This document shows, in pieces, positions 27,501 to 40,551 of a stretch of 64,000 bases of DNA. The stretch is from Tetrahymena thermophila SB210 (taxonomy: Eukaryota; Ciliophora; Oligohymenophorea; Hymenostomatida; Tetrahymenidae). The DNA lies in assembly GCF_000189635.1 (NCBI RefSeq), contig NW_002476452.1, forward strand, positions 1 to 64,000, read 5' to 3'. A model generated the notes under the pieces. That model was not told the origin of the DNA and did no database searches. It saw only the letters and a list, made by a program, of their open reading frames with translations. How positions within the stretch are numbered: the stretch's first letter is position 1; the number at the start of each line of letters is the position of its first letter. A program made the position numbers and the translations under genes.

Positions 27501-30500
27501 TTTAACACTTAATCTGGAAGATTAGTGGGAGTTATTCTTTAAAAACCACTACATTTAAAAACTGAGGAAACAAATGACACAGAATGTAAGTAATTAATCA
27601 GCAAAGTCAAACAACTAAAACATTTCAGCATTTGCATTAAATAATAATAATAACAATAACGGAACTAGCAATTTGAATGCATTAAACAATAACTACTAAA
27701 TTAATTCAGCAACAAATATAAGTAATTTATCTAATTTAAATCTCATATTGAACGTTAACGGAAATGGAGTTCAAAATTTTATTGGGAATAACAGCGATTT
27801 ACTCTTTCCCAAAAACGAAGAGGCTTTTGCTCGCTAGCTTGAGGAAAAAAAGAAAGAGTTTTTAAGAGAATACAAGAAAATCCTGAAAAGTAGCATGTCT
27901 GAAAATTAAATGAACTCTCTTCTTAGACTAAGGGTCAAATGTTTAAATTTATCAAGTCTTAGATTGAGAGCTGACGATCTGAGAGTACTTGGATAGATTT
28001 TGGGAGAAGGAGAAATTATTAAAGAATTAAATTTGTCAAATAATTTAGATTTTGGTAAGGCAAATTTTGTTGCTTAAAATCTCCTCTGTGACTCTTAAAT
28101 GGATTCTATCAGTCTTTGTCACCAAACTTTTAGGAATCAACAAAGCTTTAAACATCTTTTTGGAGGAAATGTCCGCTTGCTATAATAAATTTTACTTAAC
28201 AGAGATATTTTCGATCAGACTTCATTCAGTAGCTTCTGCTCTTCAATTGCTGCTATTGTACCTCACTAAACTTTAAAGGTATTCCATGCATAAAATCTTA
28301 TTGTGCCTATAAAAATATTGCCAGAGTTAATTACGATATTGATAAAATGTAAATCTTTGGAAATATTAAAGCTCCGTAAATTGATTTTTGATGATAAATT
28401 TTGCACTCAACTTTAACTTCTCATAACCACGTCAAACAATCTTAAGCTGATTGATCTAAGCTAAAACTCATTTACTTAAGCATAATTTGATTGTATTTTA
28501 CGAAGCTTTGATAAAAATAAAACTATTAGAAACTTTATTTTTGAAAGAATGCAAATTACTCAAAATATGTTTGAGTAATTGTTCAAGTGCTTATGTTAAA
28601 GTCCTTCTCTAAAATTAATCGATTTAGCTAATAACTCATTCACTAAACCAGTCATGGAATAACTTGGCATTCTCATATAAAAATCAGTAAAGTTAAAATT
28701 CTTAAATTTATCATTTCACAGAAATTAAAATCCCCATGCTCCCTAAAGAAAAAAGACTTCTGCAATGCCTTAAAATGCTAATAACAAAAAGAATGGAATT
28801 GAAAACAGTAAATTTTAAAAAGCCAAGAAATATAGTGATGAGGAAGAAAATTTTATTGATCAGTATAGCAACAATAATAATGTGAACAAAATGCAAAGAA
28901 ATAACAAAGACTTTTTTGAATTAGAGAATTAAGGAGTGAATAAAAATATGGATTACACCAATGTTAACACTTAAAATCCCAATAAAAGACCAACCGCTTA
29001 AGATAAAGATTTAAATGCAATAGAGGACTATTAATCTAAGACAGAAATAAAGAAAACAAGAATTCATGATGATTTAAAAGAAATCAAGAAAAGAATTTAT
29101 TCAGATTACTTCATTTGTATTGATGCGTTTGAAATTTTCATGTAAAAAAGCTGCGCTCGTAATTCGCTTAGGCATTTAGATCTCTCTGCCTGTGGTCTAA
29201 CAGAAGATCATTTAGCTATATTAGTAGATACTCTTTGCTCGCCTGACTGCTAAGTGAAATCATTAAACATACCAAGTAACCCGATCATAAACGAGAATCC
29301 ATCTCATCTAAAAAAGCTACTTTCTTCATAGACTTCTTGTCTTTAAGAACTTAACTTGAAATACTGCAGATTGACAGCAACTGCACACTTGGCAATTTGT
29401 GAAGGTAAAGAAAAATAAATAAATAAAAAATTTGATATTTAAATTTATGGGAAATTTTTAATTTATTCATTCTTATTTAAAGGTCTTTTCGAAGGAAGAG
29501 GTCTCAAATGTTTAGACATCAGCGAAAACTCAGATGGTGATTTGTTTTGTGAATTTTTGAATAAAGAAATGAAAAAAAGAAAAGGCACTGATAGAAATAA
29601 ACTGCAATTTTTATTTGTCAACAAGATGGATATTTCATTTAAAGGTAATGAACACTTAAAGGATGTGCTCAAAAAGATGCCTCACCTGTTTATCTCAAAT
29701 GAATGGGTATAAGTTGATAATAAACTAGGAGAATTAATTTTATTATCTTACTAAAATGTTTTTAAACATTTTAACTTCATTCCAAACATGATACCTAGCT
29801 ATTTGAAAAAATTGTCAATTACAGATTCTTACATCTGCGACTAATTCTGCATAAACCTGGCTAAAAAATTCTATGAATATGAGTTTTTGGAATACATAGA
29901 TTTAAGTAATAATCCTTTTATAACTTCAATAGGGAAGATTTATCTTTTCCTTCATCTGTTTGATATAAGATTTGATAATTCAAAACTTAAGACGCTTTAT
30001 GTGCAGAACAATAGCAAATCATTTTAAAATTAGAGCTTAGTTGATGAAGGAATCCTCTCTTGGATTGCCTATAAGTTTAGCGATATTTAAAGACAATTAG
30101 GATTCATCTAAAGACTCTATGCTAGAGTTATAAGCACAAAATACTTAATTCCCACGAAGTTTTAGCTCAATCAACATCTTAATGGAGTCCTTGAAAGGAG
30201 GTCAATACCTTATCATATAGTTATTATCCTTATCCTCCATATTTTCTAATTTTTAACTTCTTGGATACCTCTACCTTTATATTTGAACGAAGATCTTAGT
30301 GTTAATGATGATAGAACAAACAAAATTTGGCTTATTTTTATTTGCTCTTTTGCTTTATTTGTTTAAATTATCGAACTCATAGCTGTCTGTAAATAAATTA
30401 TTTTATTTAAAAATAAAAAAGAAATGATTTAATTAATTGTTAAATAAATATTTGAAAAAATGCATTCATTTTTATTTATTTGAATAGGCCGAGAAAGATT

Positions 30501-31788
30501 AAAAAGTAATTTACTACTTCAGACTGATGAATTATACTCTGCATATTGGAAAAGTTTTTTAAATAAAAGAGAAATTTTGTTTATGATTTTAGGTCTTATT
30601 GGGCGCTTTGATGGCTACACAGACTCAGTTTTGATTGGGTTGTTTAAGGATCATGGGTATGAGTCTTTGATGGGCATAGCTTTGGTTATAGCTTTGATTA
30701 AAATTTTAAAAACAGTTATTTTATTCCTCTAAGGCTTATTTAGATGGAAAAAAATTAATGGAAAAGAAGAAATGAGCAATCAACTTTAAAATTATTGGAG
30801 ACTATTTTTGGGATAAGGATTTTATGTGACAGAAAACTTTATGAATAAATTTAGTCCTTCTGATTCGATAAAACTGTCTTCAAAAATAAGCATAAACTAT
30901 AAAACATTATTCCATGGTTTTTAGCTTATCTTCGAAAGTCTACCATTGTTTGTCCTCTATTTGCTTTATGCTGTGATGGTTGACAAAGATATTAAAAAGA
31001 CTTCTATTACAGAATCTGTTATTATGTATGCCATATGCAAACAAATCATTTAAATTATCCATTAATTTTTTACTTTCTTGCTATTTAAGCCATCTTAAAT
31101 AGGCTAAACGCATTTCGATGAAGCACTAATTACCCTTTAGTATAAGAAAGCTCTTGAAAAATTCTATTAAAATGATAATAACAAAAAGCCTTCTTCACTG
31201 CTGACTTATAATTCTAGGCCATCTAACTACTCTAATTTAAGAAGTTTACTCAACTCTAATCGCTTTAGAGATGAAATATAATATAAAATGAAAATCAACC
31301 AGTTTGAAACTGGCTCATATAACTCTTTCTTCTCAACTCACTGTAAAAAATTACTTTATTTGTTAATAAAAAAACTTGAATTTATTATTTATCTCTTATT
31401 AGATTAATATGGTGAAGAAAACATTATGAATGAAACAGTAGACGACGATAAATTTTAAGAAAAGTATATGGATGGAATGATGAAAAAAAATAAATATACA
31501 TTCAGTGCGGGTAGAAATAAAGAAGAAAACTCTTCAGAAGAAGATATGCAGGAAGAAGATAAAAACTTTGATGAATCTATTTCCGTTTCTACTATAATAG
31601 GTAAGATAATATAAAATAATTTATTTAAAATCCATTTTTAATTAATGAATATGTTTATTTAATTATTTATTAAAAAATAAGACGAAAATGGGCCATCAGT
31701 GAATCTTCCTAATTCAATTTTCAATCCTAACCAACCAAAATTCATAAATAATCTATCTCTGTTAAATTAAAGACATTGTAAAATATGA
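24575..31788 (+). CDS. LRR protein with multi-pass membrane C-terminus
   Basis: Ten predicted exons: 24575-24661, 24697-24717, 24824-25112, 25432-26235, 26297-26632, 26710-27030, 27221-29404, 29483-30388, 30488-31600 and 31682-31788. They join in phase to 2,055 codons. The last seven introns are all phase 1. Residues about 135-1550 form a very long leucine-rich repeat array (LNLSGNxI, LDLSNN and similar), with an Asn-rich insert and a charged insert. The C-terminal part has at least five hydrophobic segments, near 1590-1612, 1627-1648, 1702-1728, 1798-1818 and 1830-1853, then an acidic tail. No signal peptide is apparent. The LRR array may therefore face the cytosol; this is inferred. The membrane part is not a family I recognise. 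The first two small exons are provisional; a conservative start is the ATG at 24917. Confidence 0.8.
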
Positions 31789-33296
31789 TAGACAGACGAA
31801 GCAAAATAAGTTAAATATTAAATTGCTCAAAAAAAAATAAAACAAAATGAATGATTTTTCCTAATTAATTATTAATTATTTTATAGATAAATAAATTTAA
31901 TTTAGTTTAATTTTAAAGATAATTAACTAACAACCAAAATTCATTTATTTATTTATTTATTTATTGATAAGTAATTCTCAAATTATTTATTTTTAATAAA
32001 AGCTATAAAATATATACTATATAAAAGTTATTCATTAATATCTTTTAACTCTACCTAATATTTGTATTATAAATTATATTTTATTCTTTCTTGTTATTAA
32101 TTAATTTTACTTCATTCAACTTAATTAATTATTTTTTCATTTATTAGTAAAATAAAATAATTTTAGTGAGACAGATAATAAAAATTTACTTGTAATTCTA
32201 ATCAATAATAAAATATAATTTATTTCTATCAATTTATTTTATTTACCACCTCACTCACTCACCCACTCTTTTAATTTTAATTTTTACTTTAATTTTTTTT
32301 TCCACCAATTTACTTTTTTCAGGGGGATTTTCTTCTAAATAATTTTTTTTTTAACTTATAAAATAATATTTACTATCCTACAAAATATATATAAATATAT
32401 ATTTCCTTCTACAGAAATAGTTATTCTATTCATTATTCTATTTATAAAATGATATAATTGATTTTTACCAGAGTTATAAATAGGTTTTAGTTTACTCCTA
32501 TTTTTTTTCTTTAATTCAGCTTATTTCAAAGCGATTTTTTAATTATTAATTAATTATAACAATATAATTTTAAAAGATATTTTTTTAAAATAAATATAAA
32601 TTCTTTCTATCGAAACTAATAAAAATTGTATAATTGAAAATATTAGTTTTTTTAATAATTTTTTTATTTAGATTATACCAAAATTTTTTACTTAAGAAAA
32701 GCGAAAGTTGAGATAGATCTAAATAGTTAAAGATTTACTCTTATTTTTTGTAAAGTATAATTTTCATTAAATTAAAATGAATTATTTATTATTCTTTTTT
32801 TTATAAAATTTTAGAAATTGATAAATTATTAAAAATGCATAGACAGACAAATAAATAAATAAAAATATTCATTGTTTTGTTTTGATTCAAACATATTTAT
32901 TTTTTTTGTTGGTATTTTTGCTATTAACAAAATGAATATTTTATTTTTTAAATTATTAATTTTAATTTAAAATTATTTTTTTTAAAAATATACTAATTTT
33001 TTTATTGAATTAATTATTTCACTTAATATAAAAATAAAAATAAATTTAATTACAAATGAGATAACTTCAAAACTATTTCAAAGAAATACAGAGATTTTAT
33101 ATTTTAATTTTAAGAAAAATACTAGAAAATGTTTATTTAGTGATTGATATATTATATATAGACTGTAACATTGCAAGCTTTTTAACTAACTAGCTAAAAA
33201 TACAAAATAATTCTAAATTAGATTTTTTTTTATATTATTTACATGTTTACAAAGAATAAATACTTCTTCTCTCTAAAAAATTATTAAATTAAAATT
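31789..33296. other. Convergent intergenic spacer
   Basis: About 1.5 kb, extremely AT-rich, between two convergent genes. Contains an (ATTT)n tract at about 31943-31965 and many T-runs. A short C-rich patch (CCTCACTCACTCACCCACTC) lies near 32247-32266. No gene or RNA is supported. Confidence 0.6.
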
Positions 33297-36200
33297 TCAA
33301 TTTTTTCTTAATAACTCAGTTTGAGAAAATTAAATTGGCACACCATAAAAAATTGGTTTTGGTATCGATTATCTTAAGTCTTAAGATTACTCTGTGCTCA
33401 TTGTCATTTTAAAAGGACCAAAAGCTTACTAGGACTTACTATCTCGTTTATTTAAATAACTCTATTCTTCTTCGTTTTAAATAACAGAGTCTCTTAACCA
33501 AATGTCACTCTATCTTTCAACATCATCTTATTCACTCTATTAATCAAAACTTTTGTTTTCAACTTAATTTTATTAGTTTTGCTAAGATAGTTTATTTTAT
33601 TTTAGCTAGCCATACTTGCTTAGTGCTCCTTCAAATGTTGGTTAATCATTTAATTAATAGTTTCCTATTATATTATTATTTAGATTTGCTACCATAGGTG
33701 AATCTATATCTTATAAAATATTTGTTAGCTTTTAACTAGGAGTATTTCCCTTAAAATTATCTCTAGAATTATTAATTTCATTTATACTATCTTACACTGT
33801 GATAATGTAGCTTTATCTAGACTTATTATCTGAAAGTTAAGAATTATCTAAAATAGAATTTCTTTCATTTTTTTAAGTCAATACAGAGCGATTGTTTTAG
33901 GAGTTAAGCATAGAATTTCTTTGGCCATTTTGATTAGTCTAATTATAATTTTAGATTTGTTGAGAATTTCTAGAAGGTGTTGCTGCATTTTTTTATTATT
34001 GATTTGCTTATTGATTATTGCTCAATGGGTTATAAGAAGAAATATTATTTTAATTTTCTATCTATTAATTTACAAATGCATCTTCACCGCAATCAAATCT
34101 TGAGATGTTTTGTTTATTTGAATGATTACTAGTAGCAGAATATTAGAGGATCTAATTAGAATTTGTGTTAGTAATACTTGATTTAAATCCGCTGCTTAGC
34201 TAATTGGTTGGAAAATTAGCATACATACTCTTTCTGTAAGGCGAATGGCTGGATTAAATATCAGATTTTTAGCTGCTTGATTACAAATCTCTTATTTTAT
34301 TTAAATTTTCAGGAGTTCTCTCAATATAATTACTTTTTTATTAAACAAAAGCTTCATTTTATTAATTTTTAATGCTATTTTTATCATTTAAAGTATTTTA
34401 ATTTTGAGGATAAACTTGTATTGAATATCTTTAAGTGTATTATGAATTCTGTCTTTAGCTAGATTCTGGGGATATCTGCTTTTTTGCTGGAGGAGATTTT
34501 TGTATATTGTTAATAATTTATGAAGATTAATTTAAATGAGGAGAAATGTTTTTAGAGTTTCTATTTAAGTTTTCTTATTTTTCTTTACTTTGATAAGCAC
34601 TTGATTCTGAATTTTCATCCGCAATTTCTTCTTCTTCTGGAATATCGAACGTGAATTATTGACCTACGTTTTCTAACTTAAAAGAATCCTTTGCTTATCT
34701 GCTTTGAGAATCTACATTGTTCTATTTATACTGAATTTGGTTTAATTATTATTGATTGTTAATTTAACTAGGTAGATTAGCACTTCCACTGCGTTTATGG
34801 TTTTATTATTGGCTTTTATTTATCATATTAGCATCATATAATTTTACTTGATCATCAATTTACGACATTTTTTTTTAGTGACCACTATTCTTATATTGCT
34901 GATCAGCCTATTGCTATTATTTATTTTATAAAAATTGTGAAGGAATAGGTAGAATCTCATATTATGATTGATTTGTTTGATCTTTTTAGATATTATAATT
35001 TTATTATTGATTTTTGACGTTATCCATAAAATTTCCTTATAAACTCTCTTTTGATTTAGCATAGCTTATTTGGCTTTAAGAGTTCGAGCTGCTTTAAGTG
35101 AATTAAATTTCATTTAATTAGTTCGATATCTTTTCAGTTTATTACGAACCTCTAGACTTGTTTTATTAAGATTAATTAATTATAGTATTATTATCAGAAT
35201 ATTTAGAATTATTTTGGCTTCCTTGTCTGCCTATATCTTCGTTAAAACTAGAGCTCTTTATAGATTAGTGATTTTAACTATCATTTGATGAGTTAGATCT
35301 CATATTTTATGAAATATCAAAAAGAGGATACTATTTTATGCTATTGAAATTATTCGATGAATTCTTAGGTTATTAATTCTAATCGTTTGAATTTCCTACA
35401 GATTAAACATGAAAATGATCTGAATTAAATGATGGACTATAATTTCTGTTGCTTATTTAGGTGTTTTTAGTGTTTACTGAAAATTAATATTTATTATCCT
35501 CATCAAAAGTAGGAAAGCTAAACTTTTCTTTTTAATCTTGTTACATTTTTTAGTTTTGAAATTGCTAGTCTTGATTTTTTTAATTTTATGGAGGCTGTCT
35601 AGAAGAGTAAATGCTTTGAGTATTCTAATTTTGATCTGTTTTGGTTTAATTATTATCTAAAGAACTTTACTAAGGCTATTTTTAAGTCCAGTTTTATTAG
35701 TTAGAATCTTATTAAACTTTGCTATTCAATGATGAAGACCTTGATTCCTATTAATAATTCTTATCTTAAGGATTCCTAGAAATCGACTAATCATTTTAAA
35801 CTTCAAATTATTATTAAACCTAAGCTGATTCTTAATTTTTTTATAAAGATTTTCTTTGATTTGATATTTATTTTTATTAATTTTAAGAATTTATGTTTGG
35901 CTAATTTTAAGTTTAAATATTATTTTTTTATTCATTAATTTTATCAATTTTTTTATCATAATTATTATTATTATTTTCCACTTGATTAAGCTAATTTATA
36001 TCATAAGATTTATTGTTAGAGACCAAAGAGTTTTCTGTCAAAGCTTCCTGTTAAATTTAAGAACTTTTTGAATTATTATTATTATTCCCTCTTTAAAATA
36101 AATTAAGCTATTTCACAGGATTATTTTGTTAGATTTCTTTATCTTTATTCTAATTAACCACAGACTAATCCATTTAATTTATGTAAATATCTTCACTTTT

Positions 36201-38651
36201 TTTTAAATTAAAAAATAAAATATTATTTCTTTCTTTCTTATTTAAATTTCTATTAATTGAATTTATCAATTTTTATTAATTTTATTTTTTTAAAATAAAT
36301 TTTTATTAAATATTACATCAATTTAAAAAAATACAAAAATTTACATAGAAGAAGATATTGAACTTGAATCAGCCAATGTTTAGGCTTTTTTTGAATTTTC
36401 ATTGAAATCATTCTACTACTATTTATTATTTGTTTTATCACCAAATTTAAAATGTGGGGATTCACTCATTTCTAACGAAGGATTTTCAATTATTTTATTT
36501 TATTCGTTATTCATTTTTATTTAGTAATTTAATGATTATGGCTAATTTTTAGTTGATTCTTCGCTAGGTTTTTATCCTTAAATAAATTAGATATTGTTAT
36601 TAAATCTGTTTTCTGCTTATTTATAAACTATAGACTCCTTAATATATCCTTCGTTTTATGTTCCTTCTTTGCAAGCTGAATTTTCTTCAGGTTTATATTT
36701 TATGCTAAATATTTTTTGAATGATTCAAAATTGTATAATAAAACAAATTAATTACATGTTATTTACAGTTAAAGTAGATTCAGTTTGCTTTATTTTAATA
36801 AAAGATTCATCACTGCTCACTTAGCTTAGTTTTAAAAAGCTATTTTAGTTTTATTTGAATGTTTAAGGAGCTGCTTAATGAGCTAATTAATCATTTTTTT
36901 AGTTTTAATCTTTTTCTAATTCAACTTTTTAAATGTTTTTTTTATTCTAAAATAATTATATTGACTTGATAGCTCCATTTGTCTCTTCTTAATTATTATT
37001 TTAAATAAACTCGCTTTGTTTGATTGCTTATTTGATATTTTTTTAACCTTTATCACTATCTACTTCAATAATATTTTTATCCTAAAAATTATCTTTTACA
37101 TTATCAACATTGTTTACCTCTAAATCAAAATTTTACTCTAAATTACTATTATTTAGCTTTAATTTTTTAAATTGTTATTTTTAAGAAGCTTTTGCTTCAG
37201 CTTAATCTTAAATTTTCTTCTTGACTGAAACCTGAATTTCATCAAATTCTTTTGAAAGATTATTCACTTACTGCTGTATTATCTATGATTCTTAAGCTTG
37301 CTAATTATCAACTGACAATGCTTGCTTTTAAATCAAATTTTCTGTTAAGTTTTTCATCTACTCAAATTTAGACTTCATTTATTCTACTTCAACCATAGAC
37401 TCAAGGAGTTGCTTCTAAATTTTTTAATTTGACTATTTTAGCTCTCCATTTTAGCTAACGAGCTAAGATTCTCTCTGCAAAAGAATTTCTATTTGTTTTT
37501 AATGTTCACATTCTTATCCATTGCAATTACTATTATTTGCAAATTAATTCTAACTCTGAATCTAGGTTTCTACACCAAGCTTTTGCTAGTTTAATATAGA
37601 CAAATCTAAAACAAATTTTTTGTTTCCTTAATTTTTGCCTGTTTGCTAAGGACTGTAGTCAATAATACTTTCATTTATTTTAAATCTTTTCCTAAATTCA
37701 TACTTATTTTATTCTTTTACAAGCATTCTATTATGAATGATAACCTCTTTCATTAATTCAGGTTACTTTTCTTTTAATTCCAAGTATTCATGCAAGACAA
37801 ACTCTGCTATAAAATTACCTTTCATAACATTGCCCTTGTAAACTGTTTTTTGATGCTTTTAAATCAACATAACAAATCTAGAACATATCGCTTTGCATAG
37901 CTCTGAGCTAAATAAAGACTTAAAAAGTCTATTTGCCTCCTCTTTTTTTATTTAAAATTAAAATATAATCAATTATTCATTTTCGTAAGAACAAGAATAC
38001 CAAAATCGTATTAAAGCATATCTAAAGGATTATTTCTGTATAATTCAGTTTGATAGCTAAAAAGAGTTTTTCTTATATAATAATAAATTTCAAACAATTT
38101 CTTAGAGTCCTTGCTATTGTAGATAATGTACAAAAAGATTTACAAGTCACAGCATTTTTTAACTTATTTTTGCCAATTTAAGATAAAATCTGAACAGACT
38201 TTGATGAGAATTTGCTTACTGGGCCTAGACCTGATCTTTTTTATAAATTTTTATATTTGTTAAATATTTGTAAAATATATCCGTTAAAAATCAATTTGTC
38301 AAAATATGCATTAATTATGAATATAATCTTAAATACCATAGCGAGATAAGCAATAAGAAACTCAGTATAGTTTGAGTAAACATTTTACAAATAAAATTCT
38401 CTGAATGATTCATTTAAATGGCCTATCAAATTGACTTAATCTATTGGTCTAACCTTATTTATGTTAAAAAGAAGTTTATTATTTAAGATGCATGAGAACT
38501 TTTTAAGCGAATAAGATAAGCATAAATTTAAGAATAAGAGACATCATCAACTAATTACATTATCAGTAATGATATGAGTCTTTAAAATCTCTTCAAAGGT
38601 ATCATAAACTTGTAGAAATGCTTTGTTGTAGTCAAAAAGGAGGAGATTCAT
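33297..38651 (-). CDS. Asn/Gln-rich protein with helical N-terminal domain
   Basis: Predicted exons, from the start: 38651-38559, 38498-38337, 38235-38001, 37941-36756, 36704-36345 and 36195-33297. They join in phase to 1,644 codons. The first ~250 residues are ordinary helical sequence without low complexity (for example RPSKQILIKVCSDFILNWQ, then KKLFEIYYYIRKTLFSYQ and AEFVLHEYLELKEKYPELM), suggesting an all-alpha, HEAT-like or VHS-like fold; I do not recognise the family. A coiled-coil region follows (about 330-450). The remaining ~1,100 residues are Asn/Gln/Ser-rich, largely disordered, with short KSP/TPS-like motifs that could be phosphorylated. Most Gln are TAA/TAG codons, so standard-code tools see nothing here. 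The intron at 36196-36344 links the two halves in phase; if it is not used, the upstream part would end at TGA 36266 as a shorter protein. Function unknown; a condensate or scaffold protein is only a guess. Confidence 0.75.
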
Positions 38652-39414
38652 CTTTAATTACTAAATTAATAAATAATTAATTAATTAATTATTTTTGTTA
38701 AGCTATATTTTGATATTTACTGGTACTCTCTTAAGCAAAAAAAACAAAACAAATAAACAAAAGAATTAAATAAATTTATCAATTATTTATTTTCAAAATA
38801 TTTATAAGCCACTATGATCATATATATACATAAATCATTAAATTTTATCTCTTTAGATTTTAATAATAATCACACTTAATATTTATATTTGTTATTAGCA
38901 TCATTTACCATGTATTAAGATTGTTTACATTTTCAAATAAATCTTAACAAATTTTGTAATCTATTATTTTTTAGCTTACCAATGGATGAAAATCTATGCT
39001 TTTAAAAAACTCTCAATTATTAATAATTAAATTTTTTTTTTTTACATATTTCTAAAAGAGAGAATTCACTTTTTAAAATTGATAAAGTTTTGAAATGTTA
39101 AAAAACAATTTTTTTTGCTAAAAATATAATTTATAAACAAATAAAAAATATAACTAAATTTAAAAATAAATTAAAATAGTTGAATTCATAAAATTTAATT
39201 TATTTTATATAAATAAATAATCTACATAAAATTATTAGGAATCTTAAATTTTTAAAAATTATTTTCCAATTTACAATCTTAAAAATCCAAATAAAATAAA
39301 AAAATGTATTTAAGGTGCATGCAGTTGATTAAAATATATAAAAAATATACATAAAAATAAATAAAAAATATTTAATTATTTATTTTTATATTAATTTTTT
39401 TTTTTAGAAGAGCT
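38652..39414. other. Intergenic spacer, 3' part duplicated
   Basis: About 760 AT-rich bases. The right part (from about 39270 up to the stop codon of the next gene) resembles the sequence at 42120-42247, downstream of the paralogous gene, so it belongs to the tandem duplication. No gene seen. Confidence 0.6.
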
Positions 39415-40551
39415 TCAAAAATTTTATTAATTATTTGAGTTCATTTATAGCTATATAATATTTTGTAGAAATTATTCATATTATTAAGTTAGATTTTTGA
39501 TAAATTCTTAAAACAATAAATTTGCTGAGTTCTGAAAGTGATCTAATTATTATTATTATTATTAAATCTCTTTAAGATTTTTTCTTCTTTCTTCTTAGCC
39601 TTCTTTGAATTAAAATTATTATTACTGATTAGTAAATGATGCCATTTAATTTGTTAAGCAATTATTATTAAAGTTTAGAAGCTGGAATTGGTTAATACTG
39701 GTATTTAATGGATTAGCAATATTATTAAATATACTTGAGCTCTACATTTGGCGCAATTCATCTATATTTTAATTGAAATTTAGAATTTCGTTGCTTTTGT
39801 TATTAATTTAATTTTATTAATATTCCTTCTAATTTAGTCTACTAGCTTTTTAAAGTTCTTCATCACTTAATTATTCTTAATAATATGAACTTTTGAGTGA
39901 TTAATTTTTAAAATTATTTTAATCCTTGTCCTTGGTATTTTTAACTTATTTATTTGAATTTATTTGTTAAATTCTTTATTTCATTTATTCAACAGTTTTT
40001 AAATACTTTTTTCTGATTTCCTTGTCCTTGTTACCAAATTTCCTGCAATTTTCCTAAAAATAAATTCCATTAGAATTAAGAGAAAGAATAAAAGCTATAT
40101 AATGCTAAGCTTCTTTGTCTAGTTAAGATACTTTTTATAATTCATTTTGAAGATATAGCACATTAAATTTGAATTAGTTTTTAGGAAAAATCTGATTTGG
40201 CTAAAGAAAATCAAATAATTCAACAGGATTTTTACAGAATTTCTTAAATTCTATAAGTTCATCGTCCTTTAAGCAGAATAAAAAATTGCTAACTGCTAGC
40301 GTGGTATAAAACACTGGGACATGCTAGATTGTGGTTTCTTTTAAATAAGCTTGAATGGTCTTTAGGGATTAAAGTAGAAATGATTTTTAATTTCCATTAG
40401 GAACTCCGTTTTTAAATTAGAATACATTCTAAATTTATTTTGAATCTTAGTTTATAACAATATAAGAGAATTCCATCAGAGGAGACGAAATATCAGAAAT
40501 ATTTGATATAATCAGGCCTAAGCATGGTTATTATTTATTTAGTGATTCCAT
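39415..40551 (-). CDS. Tandem paralog A, degenerate UIM-like segment
   Basis: Single exon of 378 codons. It is a clear paralog of the gene at 42248-43375, with shared blocks such as CLGLIISNISDISSPLMEFS, NPVELFD, CRKFGNK and QEERRKNLKEIQ. The N-terminal ~170 residues are globular (alpha/beta pattern). The middle is polar and Gln/Asn-rich, the C-terminus coiled-coil. At about 225-240, SDEELQKASRLNQKEYQ aligns with the ubiquitin-interacting motif of the paralog, but the key serine position is Asn and the hydrophobic position before it has changed, so ubiquitin binding is doubtful here. No family assigned to the N-terminal domain. A product in ubiquitin signalling is inferred only from the sister copy. 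Confidence 0.8.
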
